Source: Lachnospiraceae bacterium
GTDB lineage: Bacteria > Bacillota > Clostridia > Lachnospirales > Lachnospiraceae
DNA: 64,000 nucleotides
Direction: 5' to 3'
Assembly: GCA_022792885.1 (NCBI GenBank)
Contig: JAAWBX010000004.1
Location: 36,908-100,907, forward strand
The notes beneath the pieces are model-generated. The model was not told where the DNA came from, did not search any database, and worked only from the letters and a program-made list of their open reading frames with translations. Made by a program: the position numbers and the translations under genes. Of this stretch, positions 53,808-63,348 are shown piece by piece. Each line of letters begins with the position of its first letter. The stretch's first letter is position 1.

Positions 53808-54327
53808 ACGTCCCGCCTCCTTCCCGGCCCTGTCTCAGTTCCAGGATCCCCCTTATCGTCGTGAGAATCGTAAAAACCGCCATCAATACCAGACCGGTGA
53901 TAACCGCCGCCTCTCCCAACGGCATCGGGATATGCAGCAGCGCGCTGATCTTGTTTACCCGGAAACTGTAGCGCGTATATTCCGCCGCCCAGATCAGAAC
54001 ATATACGGAGATCGCCGACGTAATCACATTCTTCACGACATTGGCAACGGCAACCCGCTTTTTGTTCTTCGAAAAAGCCTCTATCGCACCGCATTCAATA
54101 TGCGTGTTCGTAAAAGAAGCGCAGGCCCCTCCCAAAAAATACATCCAGATCGTCGGAAAATTCAGCAGTTCCTCAATCCCCAGAAGCGGCGCTCCCAAAA
54201 AGCGGAGAACGACCTGAACCGTGATGAGAAGGATCATCAGAAACATCATCCCGCCCCCGATAATCTCGCACAGGCTTCCTATTCCGTCCATCACGCGAAG
54301 AAATCGCCCTTTCTTTTCCTTCTCCAT
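53800..54327 (-). CDS. dctQ: TRAP transporter small permease
   Basis: The 175-residue protein has four membrane segments with the DctQ pattern: GGGMMFLMILLITVQVVLRF near the start, PTIWMYFLGGACASFTNTHI (about residue 52) and a late AVITGLVLMAVFTILTTI. It lies between the UxaA-type enzyme and DctM. Confidence 0.88.
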   Translation of the reverse strand: MEKEKKGRFLRVMDGIGSLCEIIGGGMMFLMILLITVQVVLRFLGAPLLGIEELLNFPTIWMYFLGGACASFTNTHIECGAIEAFSKNKKRVAVANVVKNVITSAISVYVLIWAAEYTRYSFRVNKISALLHIPMPLGEAAVITGLVLMAVFTILTTIRGILELRQGREGGGTYE

Positions 54328-54380
54328 TTTCTTCTCCTTTCTCAGGGGCCGCCGAAAACGAACGCGGCAGCCCCTGGGCT

Positions 54381-55544
54381 CTACTTCCGGCTGTTCTCCC
54401 TGGGAATCGTGTACTCAAAATCGCCGTTCTGTTCCGATTTCGTCTCCTTCCCCTCCGCCACCTCAATCACCATCTCATACAAAGTTTCCGCAGTCTTCTT
54501 AATATCGGCGCCTTCCAGCACGACGCCGGCGTTGAAATCCAGAATGCCCGCCAGTTTCTCATAACGCCCGGGATTCCCGGTAAGCTTTAACACCGGCATC
54601 ACGGCATTCCCCATCGGGGTCCCTCTTCCGGTACTGAAAACCGTCATAACAGCCCCGGACATGGCGAAACCGGTCGTTGAATTCGAATCCGGTCCGTCGG
54701 CCCGCAGATCCAGCACCCACAATCCCGGATGCGGAATGTCCTCCCCCGCATAGATCAGTCCCTGCACCGGGGAAACACCCATTTTTTTGATATTTCCCAT
54801 GGATTTTTCTACCAGCGTAGTGATTCCGCCCGCCTTATTGCCCGGCGTGGGGTTCACCTCCTCAATCGTCTGTCCGTGGGCTTCCAGAAATTCTTTCCGC
54901 AGATCATCGCACATGTCGATCACCTGCAGCCCCACCTCGTAGTTGACCGCCCGTTCGGCTACGATATGTTCGCTGCCCGGAAAACCGGGAACCTCACTCA
55001 TAATAACCGACCCCCCGTCGGCCACGATGCGATCCGTCATTGCTCCGATCGTACTGTTTCCCGCCAACCCGGTCGTCCAGTCCGAGCCGCCGCACTGAAC
55101 GCCGACAACCAACCCCGAAAGAGGTACGGCCTCCCGTTTTTGATCATTTGCTTCTTCGACTAAATGTTCCACGATCCGGCAACCTTTTTCCTCGGCGGTC
55201 TTCGAACCGCCCTCCTCCTGAATCCCCACATAATAAACCGGTTTCCCCGTCTGCCGGATCTCCTGCAGAAGGCTCGCCGCGTCCGTCTGTTCACAGCCGA
55301 GCCCTACCAGAAGGACCCCGTAAACATTCGGATTCAAAGCAGCTTTCAAAAGCCCCAGACGGGTTCTGGCATGCCTGTCCTCAAATTCCACACACCCGAA
55401 ATCATGCACCACCGCATGAGCGCCCGTCCGAAACGCGATCCGCTGAGCCACCGTGTTGGAACAGTGCACCATGGAAAGCACCAGCACATAATTACGAATC
55501 CCGATACGGCCGTCCGCTCTCTTATATCCCATAAACTCTTTCAC
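54381..55544 (-). CDS. UxaA-type hydro-lyase, large (C-terminal) subunit
   Basis: The protein (387 residues) matches the catalytic part of altronate/galactarate-type dehydratases: GYKRADGRIGIRNYVLVL at the start, VHCSNTVAQRIA, GVLLVGLGCEQTDA, VGVQCGGSDWTTGLAGN, and SEVPGFPGSEHIVAERA. These enzymes remove water from sugar acids and use iron. The start is GTG at 55544 with AGGAAGGGG seven bases upstream, one base after the small-subunit gene. The exact sugar acid cannot be told. Confidence 0.88.
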   Translation of the reverse strand: MKEFMGYKRADGRIGIRNYVLVLSMVHCSNTVAQRIAFRTGAHAVVHDFGCVEFEDRHARTRLGLLKAALNPNVYGVLLVGLGCEQTDAASLLQEIRQTGKPVYYVGIQEEGGSKTAEEKGCRIVEHLVEEANDQKREAVPLSGLVVGVQCGGSDWTTGLAGNSTIGAMTDRIVADGGSVIMSEVPGFPGSEHIVAERAVNYEVGLQVIDMCDDLRKEFLEAHGQTIEEVNPTPGNKAGGITTLVEKSMGNIKKMGVSPVQGLIYAGEDIPHPGLWVLDLRADGPDSNSTTGFAMSGAVMTVFSTGRGTPMGNAVMPVLKLTGNPGRYEKLAGILDFNAGVVLEGADIKKTAETLYEMVIEVAEGKETKSEQNGDFEYTIPRENSRK

Positions 55545-55545
55545 G

Positions 55546-55851
55546 TCAATTCCCCTTCCTCTCCCGGTAATCTCTGGCATACGCCCGACACAGTTCCTCC
55601 GTGATATCGACGACATTATGCGTATGCACAAATTCTCCCGCGCGGATATCGCAGGCCGCCTTTCCGATCGGCACGCCATATTTGTAGATCATACCGTCCT
55701 TCCCGATATCCTCCAGCGCAATTTTATGGCCGGCTCCTATCGCCTCACGCGCCGTCACAATCATGTCCCCGGCCTCCACCCGGGTTCCGCCCGCAGTGTC
55801 TTCCGCCACCACCGCCACGTTGTCGTTCTCTTCCACCCGCAATGCCTTCAT
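55546..55851 (-). CDS. UxaA-type hydro-lyase, small SAF-domain subunit
   Basis: The 101-residue protein is a SAF domain, the detached N-terminal part of UxaA enzymes (VEENDNVAVVAEDTAGG, then ALEDIGKDGMIYKYG, PIGKAACDIRAGEFVH and TEEL). The ATG at 55851 has GAGG upstream and begins where the family begins. It pairs with the large subunit that follows. Confidence 0.87.
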   Translation of the reverse strand: MKALRVEENDNVAVVAEDTAGGTRVEAGDMIVTAREAIGAGHKIALEDIGKDGMIYKYGVPIGKAACDIRAGEFVHTHNVVDITEELCRAYARDYRERKGN

Positions 55852-55865
55852 AATTTCCTCCTGTT

Positions 55866-56918
55866 CTATTCCCCGATCTCGGCGGTAATCCGATTCCAAA
55901 GCTCCTCCCCGTATTCGCCTCCCAGCTCCGGCCACACGTTTGTGCGGACATATGCCCGGTACGCATCCAGTTCCTGCTGCGTAAATTCATAAACTTCCGT
56001 TCCCTGGTCACGAAACAGCTCAAAATATTTCTCCTCATTCTCCTGCGCCAGATCATACGCGTACGCTTCCAGTTCTTTGGCGATTTCGGTCACCTTTTCC
56101 CGCTCTTCCTCCGTCAGAGAATTCCAGGTCTCCATGCTGATATATAACCAGTGATTCTCCATATGAGTCCGCAGCGGATAAATGTACCGGATCAGCTCGC
56201 CAAAATCATTGTAATAGCTCTCCGCGCCTCCGCCGCAGCATCCCTCCACGATCTTCGTCTGAAGCGCCGTAAATATCTCCGATGCGGCTAACGGCGTAGT
56301 TTGAAAACCGATGCCGGAGGCAAATTTTTCAAAAGAGTTCATCTGAGGTACCCGGATCTTAACCCCCTTACTGCCCGTGGGATCCCCGGGATTCATCGCC
56401 TCTTTGGTCGTCCCGACGGCCCCGAAATATTTGGGGATAATGGCCAGCAGCTTAATATCCTGCTTCTCCAGTTGTTGTTTCACATAATCCGTCACAATTC
56501 CGTCTTCCGAATTGTAAAACTTATAGGCTTCCTCCCAGGAAGTAACCAGATACGGGGCGATCTGCACAGATAACGTCGGATCCACGCCGTTCGACAAAGA
56601 GGACAGATTCAGCTCCACCTCACCCAGGCTTACCGCTTCCTGTACTACCGTATAATCGCCCAGTTCATTGTTCGGATAGATTGTAATATCCACGCCCTCC
56701 AGAGCCGCTTCCACTTTATCCGCGAACATATGCGCCATCCGGTCGTTATCCGTTCCCGTCGCTCTGGTGTGAGCCATCTTCCAGGTTCGAACCTCCCCTT
56801 CGGAACCCGCCTCCTCCTCGGTTCCCCCCTTTCCGCAGCCTCCCAACGCTCCGATTACCAGCGACGCGGTCAACAGCGCCAAAACTCCGGTTGTCACGCC
56901 TTTTCCGATTTTCCTCAT
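55866..56918 (-). CDS. dctP: TRAP transporter substrate-binding lipoprotein
   Basis: The 350-residue protein starts with a lipoprotein signal (lipobox IGALGGC) and continues as a DctP solute-binding protein: WKMAHTRATGTDNDRM, FADKVEAAL, GVKIRVPQMNSFEKF with the carboxylate-binding Arg, and GCCGGGAESYYN where other members have VDGQENP-like sequence. It catches a carboxylate outside the cell for the DctQM permease. It is first in the operon, behind a strong promoter with a likely operator. Confidence 0.9.
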   Translation of the reverse strand: MRKIGKGVTTGVLALLTASLVIGALGGCGKGGTEEEAGSEGEVRTWKMAHTRATGTDNDRMAHMFADKVEAALEGVDITIYPNNELGDYTVVQEAVSLGEVELNLSSLSNGVDPTLSVQIAPYLVTSWEEAYKFYNSEDGIVTDYVKQQLEKQDIKLLAIIPKYFGAVGTTKEAMNPGDPTGSKGVKIRVPQMNSFEKFASGIGFQTTPLAASEIFTALQTKIVEGCCGGGAESYYNDFGELIRYIYPLRTHMENHWLYISMETWNSLTEEEREKVTEIAKELEAYAYDLAQENEEKYFELFRDQGTEVYEFTQQELDAYRAYVRTNVWPELGGEYGEELWNRITAEIGE

Positions 56919-57320
56919 TTTCCTTCCTCCTCGTCCATAAATTTTCTCCGTATTTCTTTTTCCGATAATCCCGTCCCGGCAGACCCCCGCACGGACAAAC
57001 GCCCCGCCACAGCCTGACCGCCGCTTCCCACCCCTGTGGCAGAAAGACTTTTTTTCATCCCCTCACCTCTTTCCTGAATATTTGCATGATGTTGGCTGTC
57101 CTACATTTATATCGTTAGAATACCCTCTATACTCGGCTTTGTCAAGACATTTTATTTGCTTTTTTTACAAATTTCTTTCTGTTTTTCTCTTATATTCTTT
57201 TTTTTAAAAAGATTTGAAAAAGACTTGTCATGAAAGATGAAGTGTGATATAAAAGATTTGTCTATCTGTCCTACATTTATACAAATCGATTATCATTCAA
57301 GAAGAAAGAAGGTCCATCCT
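56919..57320. promoter_or_regulatory. Divergent control region with two promoters and two 16-bp repeats
   Basis: The sequence CTGTCCTACATTTATA occurs twice in direct orientation (57096-57111 and 57266-57281). On the minus strand TTGACA (57140-57145), 17 bases and TATTCT (57117-57122) form a promoter towards dctP; the first repeat lies at its start point. On the plus strand TTGTCA (57225-57230), 17 bases and TATAAA (57248-57253) form a promoter towards the aminotransferase; the second repeat lies about 13 bases after its -10 box. I infer one repressor, probably the FCD-type GntR protein. Confidence 0.75.
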
Positions 57321-58472
57321 ATGAGAATCAGCGAAAAAGCAGCTCAGATTCCGGCTTCCGGCATTCGTAAAATGTTTCAGATAGCCGCCCACTATCCCGA
57401 CGTCGTCAACCTCTGTATCGGCGAACCCGGTTTTCCGACCCCTTCCCACATCGTCGAAGCCGGCTGCCGGGCGCTTCGCGACGGCTTCACCAAATACACG
57501 CCAAACGCCGGGTTACTTCCGCTAAGAGAAGCCATCGCCGAAAAATTAGAACGGGATAACCATATCCGGACGGATCCCGAAACGGAGCTGATCGTAACGA
57601 CCGGTTCCGGGGAGGCCATTCTGCTAGCCCTGTTGGCCGCCGTAAATCCCGGCGAGGAAGTCATCCTGATCGAACCCTGCTGGCCGAATTATTACGGCCA
57701 TATCACGCTGGCCGGAGCCCGGACCGTCACGGTTCCCGCTCGCGGAGAAAACGGATTTATCCCTGAAACGGAACAAATCGAACAGGCTCTCTCCTCCAAA
57801 ACCAGAGCAATCCTGATCAATTCACCCTCCAATCCGACCGGCGCCGTCATTCCCGGAAAGCTTTTGCGTCAAATCTGCGACCTGGTCCGAAAACATGACC
57901 TGGTTCTTATTTCGGATGAACCGTACGAAAAATTTTACTACGGGCAAACGGCTCCCGAAAGCCCGGCTTCTTTTGAAGGAATGAAGGATTTTTGTATTAC
58001 AATCAACAGCCTGTCCAAAACCTACGCTATGACCGGTTGGCGCGTAGGCTACGCGGCGGGCCCCGCTCACATGATCTCTTCCATGGTGAAGCTGCAGGAA
58101 AGCGTCTCTTCCTGTGTAAACGCCGCCGCCCAGACAGCCTCCGCCGAAGCTCTGAAAGGCCCCCAGGATTCCGTTTTGTTTATGCGAAAGGAATATCAGA
58201 AAAGAGGGGAATTGATGGTAGACGGACTGAATCGTTGTCACGGAATACAATGCCGAATGCCGGACGGCGCATTTTACGCTTTCGCGGACATCCGCGGCCT
58301 GGGGCTTTCTTCTCAGGAAGCCGCCGAATTGCTGATCCGAAAAACCCGGGTAATCGCCACCCCCGGCAGCGCTTTCGGCCCTGCCGGAGAAGGATATCTT
58401 CGCTTTTCTTTTGCCTCCCCGGAAGAAGAGATTCGGGAAGCGCTTCGGCGTATGCATGATTTTTTCCGCTGA
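57321..58472 (+). CDS. Class I/II aminotransferase
   Basis: The protein (383 residues) is a fold-type I PLP aminotransferase of the aspartate-aminotransferase group: NLCIGEPGFPTPSHI, PNAGLLPLREAIAEKL, SPSNPTGAVIP, the PLP lysine in INSLSKTYAMTGWRVGYAAG (about residue 233) and LRFSFA at the end with the substrate-carboxylate Arg. I chose the ATG at 57321 because AAGAAGG lies upstream and the upstream codons run through the presumed operator. It is divergent from the TRAP operon and shares its operator sequence. Confidence 0.9.
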   Translation: MRISEKAAQIPASGIRKMFQIAAHYPDVVNLCIGEPGFPTPSHIVEAGCRALRDGFTKYTPNAGLLPLREAIAEKLERDNHIRTDPETELIVTTGSGEAILLALLAAVNPGEEVILIEPCWPNYYGHITLAGARTVTVPARGENGFIPETEQIEQALSSKTRAILINSPSNPTGAVIPGKLLRQICDLVRKHDLVLISDEPYEKFYYGQTAPESPASFEGMKDFCITINSLSKTYAMTGWRVGYAAGPAHMISSMVKLQESVSSCVNAAAQTASAEALKGPQDSVLFMRKEYQKRGELMVDGLNRCHGIQCRMPDGAFYAFADIRGLGLSSQEAAELLIRKTRVIATPGSAFGPAGEGYLRFSFASPEEEIREALRRMHDFFR

Positions 58473-58507
58473 AACGTGTTTTCCGACACAAATTTTCCAC
58501 GACAAAA

Positions 58508-58566
58508 CCCCCGGCAGGCACGCGCTTTGAAGCCTCAAAAGAGCGTGCCCGCCGGGGGCCTTTTTT
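58508..58566. terminator. Terminator hairpin between the aminotransferase and nifJ
   Basis: The arms CCCCCGGCAGGCACGCGCTTT and its near complement AGAGCGTGCCCGCCGGGGG form a long GC-rich stem with small mismatches, followed on the plus strand by TTTTTT. It ends the aminotransferase transcript and may also stop nifJ from the other side. Confidence 0.85.
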
Positions 58567-58591
58567 ACCTGTCTACAACAGAGAAACGATT

Positions 58592-61500
58592 CTATTCCTC
58601 GCTGCCGTACATCTTAACCAATTTCTGCAGATGCGCATATCTCTCCTTCGCGTAACCCTCGGACAGATCGAACAATCTCTCCGCTCTTTCCGGATTCGCC
58701 CGCACCAGCGAATTGTAACGGACTTCCCCGTTCAGGAATTCTTTATATCCGTCGAAGTTCGGAGCTTTGCTGTCCAGTGAGAACGCGTTCTTACCGGCGG
58801 CGGCCAGTTCCGGATTGTAACGGAAGTTGTACCAGTAACCGGACTCCACAGCCAGCTTCTCTTCGGTCTGAGCCTTGGACATACCCTTCTTGATACCGTG
58901 GTTGATACAAGGCGCATAACAGATCACCAGCGAAGGTCCCGGATAGGCCTCCGCCTCCGCGATCGCCCGGATGCACTGGTTCATATCGGCGCCCATGGAT
59001 ACCTGCGCCACATAGACATAGCCGTAGCTCATCGCGATGCCGGCCAGGTCTTTCTTCTTCACTTCCTTACCGCCGGCCGCAAACTGCGCGATCGCACCGG
59101 TAGGCGTGGACTTGGAGGACTGCCCGCCCGTATTGGAATATACCTCGGTATCGAATACCAGGATATTGATGTCCTGTCCGCTGGCCAGCACATGATCGAC
59201 GCCGCCGAAGCCGATGTCATAAGCCCAGCCGTCGCCGCCGAAGATCCACTGCGATTTCTTCGCCAGATAATCCTTGTTCGCCAGGATATCCTTGCCCTTA
59301 TCGCAGCCGCAGGCTTCCAGCGCCGCCACCAGTTTGTCGGAAGCGCTTCCGTTCAGAGCGCCGATGGAGAAGGTATCCAGCCATTCTTTGGCGGCCGCCT
59401 TCACATCCTCGTTCTTGCCGTTCGCGGCAATCTCTTCCACTTTATCCTTCAGGCCGGCCCGCAGAGCGTTCTGAGCCAGCAGCATACCGTAACCAAACTC
59501 GGCCGTATCTTCGAACAAAGAGTTCGACCAGGCCGGACCCTGGCCCTTCGCGTTCACCGTGTAAGGCGTGCTCGGGGAGGAGTTGCCCCAGATCGAGGAA
59601 CATCCGGTCGCATTCGCGATATACATGCGATCGCCGAAGAGCTGCGTCACCAGCTTCGCATAAGGAGTCTCGCCGCAGCCCGCGCAGGCGCCCGAATACT
59701 CCAGAAGCGGCTGACGGAACTGGCTGCCCTTGACGGTCGTCTCCTTGAATTTATCCAGGACATCGGCTTTCTTCGGCAGAGCCTGCGCCCAGTCAAACAC
59801 CTTCTGCTCGCCCAGGTTCGCTTCCAGACCTTCCATTACGAGAGCCTTTTCTCCCTTCATACCGGGGCAGACGTTCGCGCAGGAACCGCATCCCGTACAA
59901 TCCAGAGCGGAGATCGTAACCGCGAACTGGTAACCGGGCATCCCGGTCATATCCTTCATCTTCATGCCTTCCGGAGCCTTAGCGGCCTCCTCCGCATTCA
60001 TAACCGCCGGACGAATCACCGCGTGAGGGCAGACATACGAACAGAAATTACACTGAATACAATTCTCGGGCTTCCATACCGGAACATTGACCGCGATTCC
60101 GCGCTTCTCATAAGCCGAAGAACCGGACGGAGTCGTGCCGTCCACATAATCCGTAAAAGCGGAAACCGGCAGGCTGTTGCCTTCCTGAGCGGAAACCTTG
60201 GACTGAATGTCGTTGACAAACGCCACCACATCGGCTCTTCCTTCTTCCGCATGGGTCATATCCAGACCCTCGTCCGCCGCGCTCTTCCAGCTCTCGGGAA
60301 CGTTCACTTCCACGACCTGCTTCGCGCCGGCGTCGATCGCCGCGCAGTTCTTGGCAACGACGTCGTCGCCCTTCCGGCCGTAGGTCGCCTTCGCGGCCGC
60401 CTTCATCAGATCAATCGCCTGCTCCTCCGGAATGATATTCGCCAGCTTGAAGAAAGCGGACTGTAAGATCGTATTGATTCTCGTCGGCCCCATACCGGTC
60501 TCGATACCGATCTTCACACCGTCGATCACATAGAATTTGATGTTATGGTTGGCGATAAACGCCTTCACCTGTCCGGGCAGATGGCTCTCAAGCCCTTCCA
60601 TATCCCACGGGCAGTTCAGAAGGAACGTACCTCCGTCCACCAGCTCCTGGACCATGTTGTATTTTCTGACATAAGCCGGATTGTGGCAGGCCACAAAGTT
60701 CGCTTTATGAATCAGGTACGTGGACTTGATCGGGCTCTTGCCGAAACGCAGGTGGGACATGGTAACGCCGCCGGACTTCTTGGAATCATAATCAAAATAA
60801 GCCTGCGCGTACATGTCGGTGTTGTCGCCGATGATCTTGATGGAGTTCTTGTTCGCGCCTACGGTACCGTCCGCGCCCAGACCCCAGAACTTGCAGTTGA
60901 TCGTACCTTCCGGCGTAGTCACCAGAGGCGCGCCGATCGGAAGGGACAGATTCGTTACGTCGTCCACAATACCGATCGTAAACTTCTGCTTCGTCTCGTT
61001 CTCGTAAACCGCCACGATCTGAGCCGGCGTCGTATCCTTGGAACCCAGCCCGTAACGGCCGGTGTATACCGGAATATTCGCGAATTTCGTGTCTTTCAGA
61101 GCCGCTACCACATCCAGGTACAGCGGTTCGCCCATGGCGCCCGGCTCCTTGGTGCGGTCAAGGACGGTGATTTTCTTTACGGTCTCCGGAATGGCGGCCA
61201 CCAGCGCCTGGGCGCAGAAAGGACGGTATAGGCGCACCTTCACCACACCGACCTTCTTGCCGGCCTTGCACAGGTAATCGATCGTCTCCTCAATCGTATC
61301 GCAGACGGAACCCATGGCTACAATGACATGATCCGCGTCCGCCGCGCCGTAGTAATTGAACAGCTTATAATCCGTACCGATCTTCGCGTTCACCTTGTCC
61401 ATGTACTCCTGAACGATCGCCGGCATCGCGTCATAATAAGGATTGCAGGCTTCTCTCGCCTGGAAGAAAATATCCGGGTTCTGCGCGGAGCCTCTCTGGC

Positions 61501-62140
61501 AGGGATGATTCGGATTCAGAGCATGCTTCCGGAACTCCGCGATCGCGTCCAGATCCGCCATATCCTTCAGATCTTCATAATCCCAGGTCTCGATCTTCTG
61601 AATCTCATGGGAAGTGCGGAAACCGTCAAAGAAATTGATAAACGGCAGTTTCCCCTTGATCGCCGCACAGTGGGCAACCGGCGTCAGATCCATGACTTCC
61701 TGAACGCTGGATTCACAGAGCATGGCAACGCCCGTCTGCCGGCAGGCATACACGTCGGAGTGATCGCCGAAAATAGAAAGCGCATGGCTTGCCAGAGCAC
61801 GGGCCGACACGTTGAATACGCCCGGAAGCTGTTCGCCCGCGATCTTATAGAGATTCGGAATCATAAGCAGCAGACCCTGGGAGGCCGTATAAGTCGTCGT
61901 CAGCGCGCCGGCGGCCAAAGACCCGTGAACGGCGCCGGCCGCACCGGCTTCCGACTGCATCTCGGTCACCTTGACGGTCTGTCCGAAGATGTTCTTTCTC
62001 CCCTGAATGGCCCATTCGTCCGTCGCTTCCGCCATAACGGAAGACGGGGTGATCGGATAGATCGCCGCCACGTCACTGTACGCGTAAGACGCATGCGCAG
62101 CGGCATGGTTGCCATCCATGGTTTTCATTTTTCTTCCCAT
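58592..62140 (-). CDS. nifJ: Pyruvate:ferredoxin (flavodoxin) oxidoreductase
   Basis: The 1182-residue single-chain enzyme makes acetyl-CoA, CO2 and reduced ferredoxin from pyruvate. It starts with the PFOR domain I (AAAHASYAYSDVAAIYPITP), has the ferredoxin-like insert with CIQCNFCSYVCP (about residue 691) and CTGCGSCANVCPG (about 747), the third-cluster cysteine region CAGCGETPY (about 817) and the ThDP segment GGDGWAYDIGFGG with NTGGQSSKSTP. GGAGG precedes the ATG. The gene stands alone, as usual for this central enzyme of anaerobes. Confidence 0.96.
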   Translation of the reverse strand: MGRKMKTMDGNHAAAHASYAYSDVAAIYPITPSSVMAEATDEWAIQGRKNIFGQTVKVTEMQSEAGAAGAVHGSLAAGALTTTYTASQGLLLMIPNLYKIAGEQLPGVFNVSARALASHALSIFGDHSDVYACRQTGVAMLCESSVQEVMDLTPVAHCAAIKGKLPFINFFDGFRTSHEIQKIETWDYEDLKDMADLDAIAEFRKHALNPNHPCQRGSAQNPDIFFQAREACNPYYDAMPAIVQEYMDKVNAKIGTDYKLFNYYGAADADHVIVAMGSVCDTIEETIDYLCKAGKKVGVVKVRLYRPFCAQALVAAIPETVKKITVLDRTKEPGAMGEPLYLDVVAALKDTKFANIPVYTGRYGLGSKDTTPAQIVAVYENETKQKFTIGIVDDVTNLSLPIGAPLVTTPEGTINCKFWGLGADGTVGANKNSIKIIGDNTDMYAQAYFDYDSKKSGGVTMSHLRFGKSPIKSTYLIHKANFVACHNPAYVRKYNMVQELVDGGTFLLNCPWDMEGLESHLPGQVKAFIANHNIKFYVIDGVKIGIETGMGPTRINTILQSAFFKLANIIPEEQAIDLMKAAAKATYGRKGDDVVAKNCAAIDAGAKQVVEVNVPESWKSAADEGLDMTHAEEGRADVVAFVNDIQSKVSAQEGNSLPVSAFTDYVDGTTPSGSSAYEKRGIAVNVPVWKPENCIQCNFCSYVCPHAVIRPAVMNAEEAAKAPEGMKMKDMTGMPGYQFAVTISALDCTGCGSCANVCPGMKGEKALVMEGLEANLGEQKVFDWAQALPKKADVLDKFKETTVKGSQFRQPLLEYSGACAGCGETPYAKLVTQLFGDRMYIANATGCSSIWGNSSPSTPYTVNAKGQGPAWSNSLFEDTAEFGYGMLLAQNALRAGLKDKVEEIAANGKNEDVKAAAKEWLDTFSIGALNGSASDKLVAALEACGCDKGKDILANKDYLAKKSQWIFGGDGWAYDIGFGGVDHVLASGQDINILVFDTEVYSNTGGQSSKSTPTGAIAQFAAGGKEVKKKDLAGIAMSYGYVYVAQVSMGADMNQCIRAIAEAEAYPGPSLVICYAPCINHGIKKGMSKAQTEEKLAVESGYWYNFRYNPELAAAGKNAFSLDSKAPNFDGYKEFLNGEVRYNSLVRANPERAERLFDLSEGYAKERYAHLQKLVKMYGSEE

Positions 62141-62351
62141 TGTAATGTTACCTCCTGGAATTCATTTTTCTTCCTTTTTATATATAGCAAAATATAACTA
62201 TATGAAAGTTTACGGTTATTATACCTCTCGCCTTGCGGGCTTGTCAAATAAGTATCGGAAAAAGTACAGTTTTCTTCTCAACAAAACTACCGGTTTTCCG
62301 TCATTTTTCACAAGCGTATTTTGCGCGAAAATTATCCCTTTTGCCGGCCTT

Positions 62352-62720
62352 TTACCGGCCCGGAATGATCTCCGTCCAGTACCCGTCAGGATCCTCAATA
62401 AAATAAATCCCCATCTTTTCGTTTTCAAAACAAACGCAGCCCATCTCCCTGTGTTTCTTCCGGGACGCCTCCATATCGTCGGTGTAAAAAGCCAGATGGA
62501 TCTCGTTATCTCCCAGGTCATACGGGCGGTCCATACCCTCAAGCCAGGTAAGTTCCAGCTGATGAGCCGTCGCGCCGTCACCCAGGTAAACCAGAACGAA
62601 ACTCCCATCCTCCGCTTCTCTGCGGTCGATTTCTTTCAGATTGAGCGCGTCCCGGTAAAACGCCAGCGATTTCTCCAGATCTCTCACGTTTATGTTATTA
62701 TGCGCAAAAGTAAACTTCAT
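62352..62720 (-). CDS. Glyoxalase-type VOC-family protein
   Basis: The 122-residue protein is a single VOC/glyoxalase I domain: HNNINVRDLEKSLAFYRDAL, the Glu in QLELTW, HLAFYTDDMEA and GIYFIEDPDGYWTEIIP, giving the H/E/H/E metal ligands. It is probably a lactoylglutathione-lyase-like protein that handles methylglyoxal or a related compound with a thiol other than glutathione. AAGGAG precedes the ATG. It stands alone between nifJ and a divergent HD gene. Confidence 0.85.
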   Translation of the reverse strand: MKFTFAHNNINVRDLEKSLAFYRDALNLKEIDRREAEDGSFVLVYLGDGATAHQLELTWLEGMDRPYDLGDNEIHLAFYTDDMEASRKKHREMGCVCFENEKMGIYFIEDPDGYWTEIIPGR

Positions 62721-62806
62721 TTTCCTCTACTCCTTCTCTTCTTTAAAATTTTGTGATATACTGATTCGGTATCCTGTAAATCGTATATTTTCAGGGAGGA
62801 TTTTTC

Positions 62807-63313
62807 ATGCTTTCCAATAAAGAACACTTGTTATTTCTAGACCATATCAACGATCTTCTGGGCAGTCCCCAGGTCCTCTCCATGGGGAACTTCATTCAAC
62901 ACGGGAATGTCACCACACTTGAACACGCGCTCTGCGTGGCTTGGTTCACGTTTTTGATCTGCCGTTTTTTAAAAAGAGAATCCCGGGAGGCCGTCCGGGG
63001 CGCCCTGCTCCACGACCTGTACCTGTACGACTGGCATGCCAAGGTCACAAAAAATTCCGCTCACCGGCGCTTCCACGGCTTCACCCACCCGGGCGCGGCC
63101 CTGAAAAATGCCAACCGTTTTTTCACCCTGTCCGTCAAAGAACAGGACATCATTAAAAAACACATGTGGCCCCTGACCGTCATTCCGCCGCGGTATCTGG
63201 ATTCCTATATCGTCTGTCTGGCCGACAAAGTCTGCGCCACGAAAGAAACTTTCCACCGCTACAAAGACGTTTATGCCTGCCGGGAACTGCTAAAAACCGT
63301 TGCCGGACACTGA
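62807..63313 (+). CDS. HD-domain phosphohydrolase
   Basis: The 168-residue protein has the HD metal motif: His in TLEHALCVAWF (about residue 43), HD in GALLHDLYLYDWH (about residue 67), His in IIKKHMWPLT and Asp in LADKVCATKET. HD proteins cleave phosphoesters; the substrate here is unknown. GGGAGG lies eight bases before the ATG. A clean terminator follows. Confidence 0.85.
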   Translation: MLSNKEHLLFLDHINDLLGSPQVLSMGNFIQHGNVTTLEHALCVAWFTFLICRFLKRESREAVRGALLHDLYLYDWHAKVTKNSAHRRFHGFTHPGAALKNANRFFTLSVKEQDIIKKHMWPLTVIPPRYLDSYIVCLADKVCATKETFHRYKDVYACRELLKTVAGH

Positions 63314-63321
63314 GAAAAGAC

Positions 63322-63348
63322 GCCTGAGATATCTCAGGCTTTTATTTT
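63322..63348. terminator. Bidirectional terminator
   Basis: GCCTGAGATATCTCAGGC (63322-63339) is a perfect palindrome followed by TTTTATTTT. It closes the HD gene; its T-run overlaps the stop of the minus-strand ferredoxin-type gene, whose own transcript would read the same stem. Confidence 0.88.
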
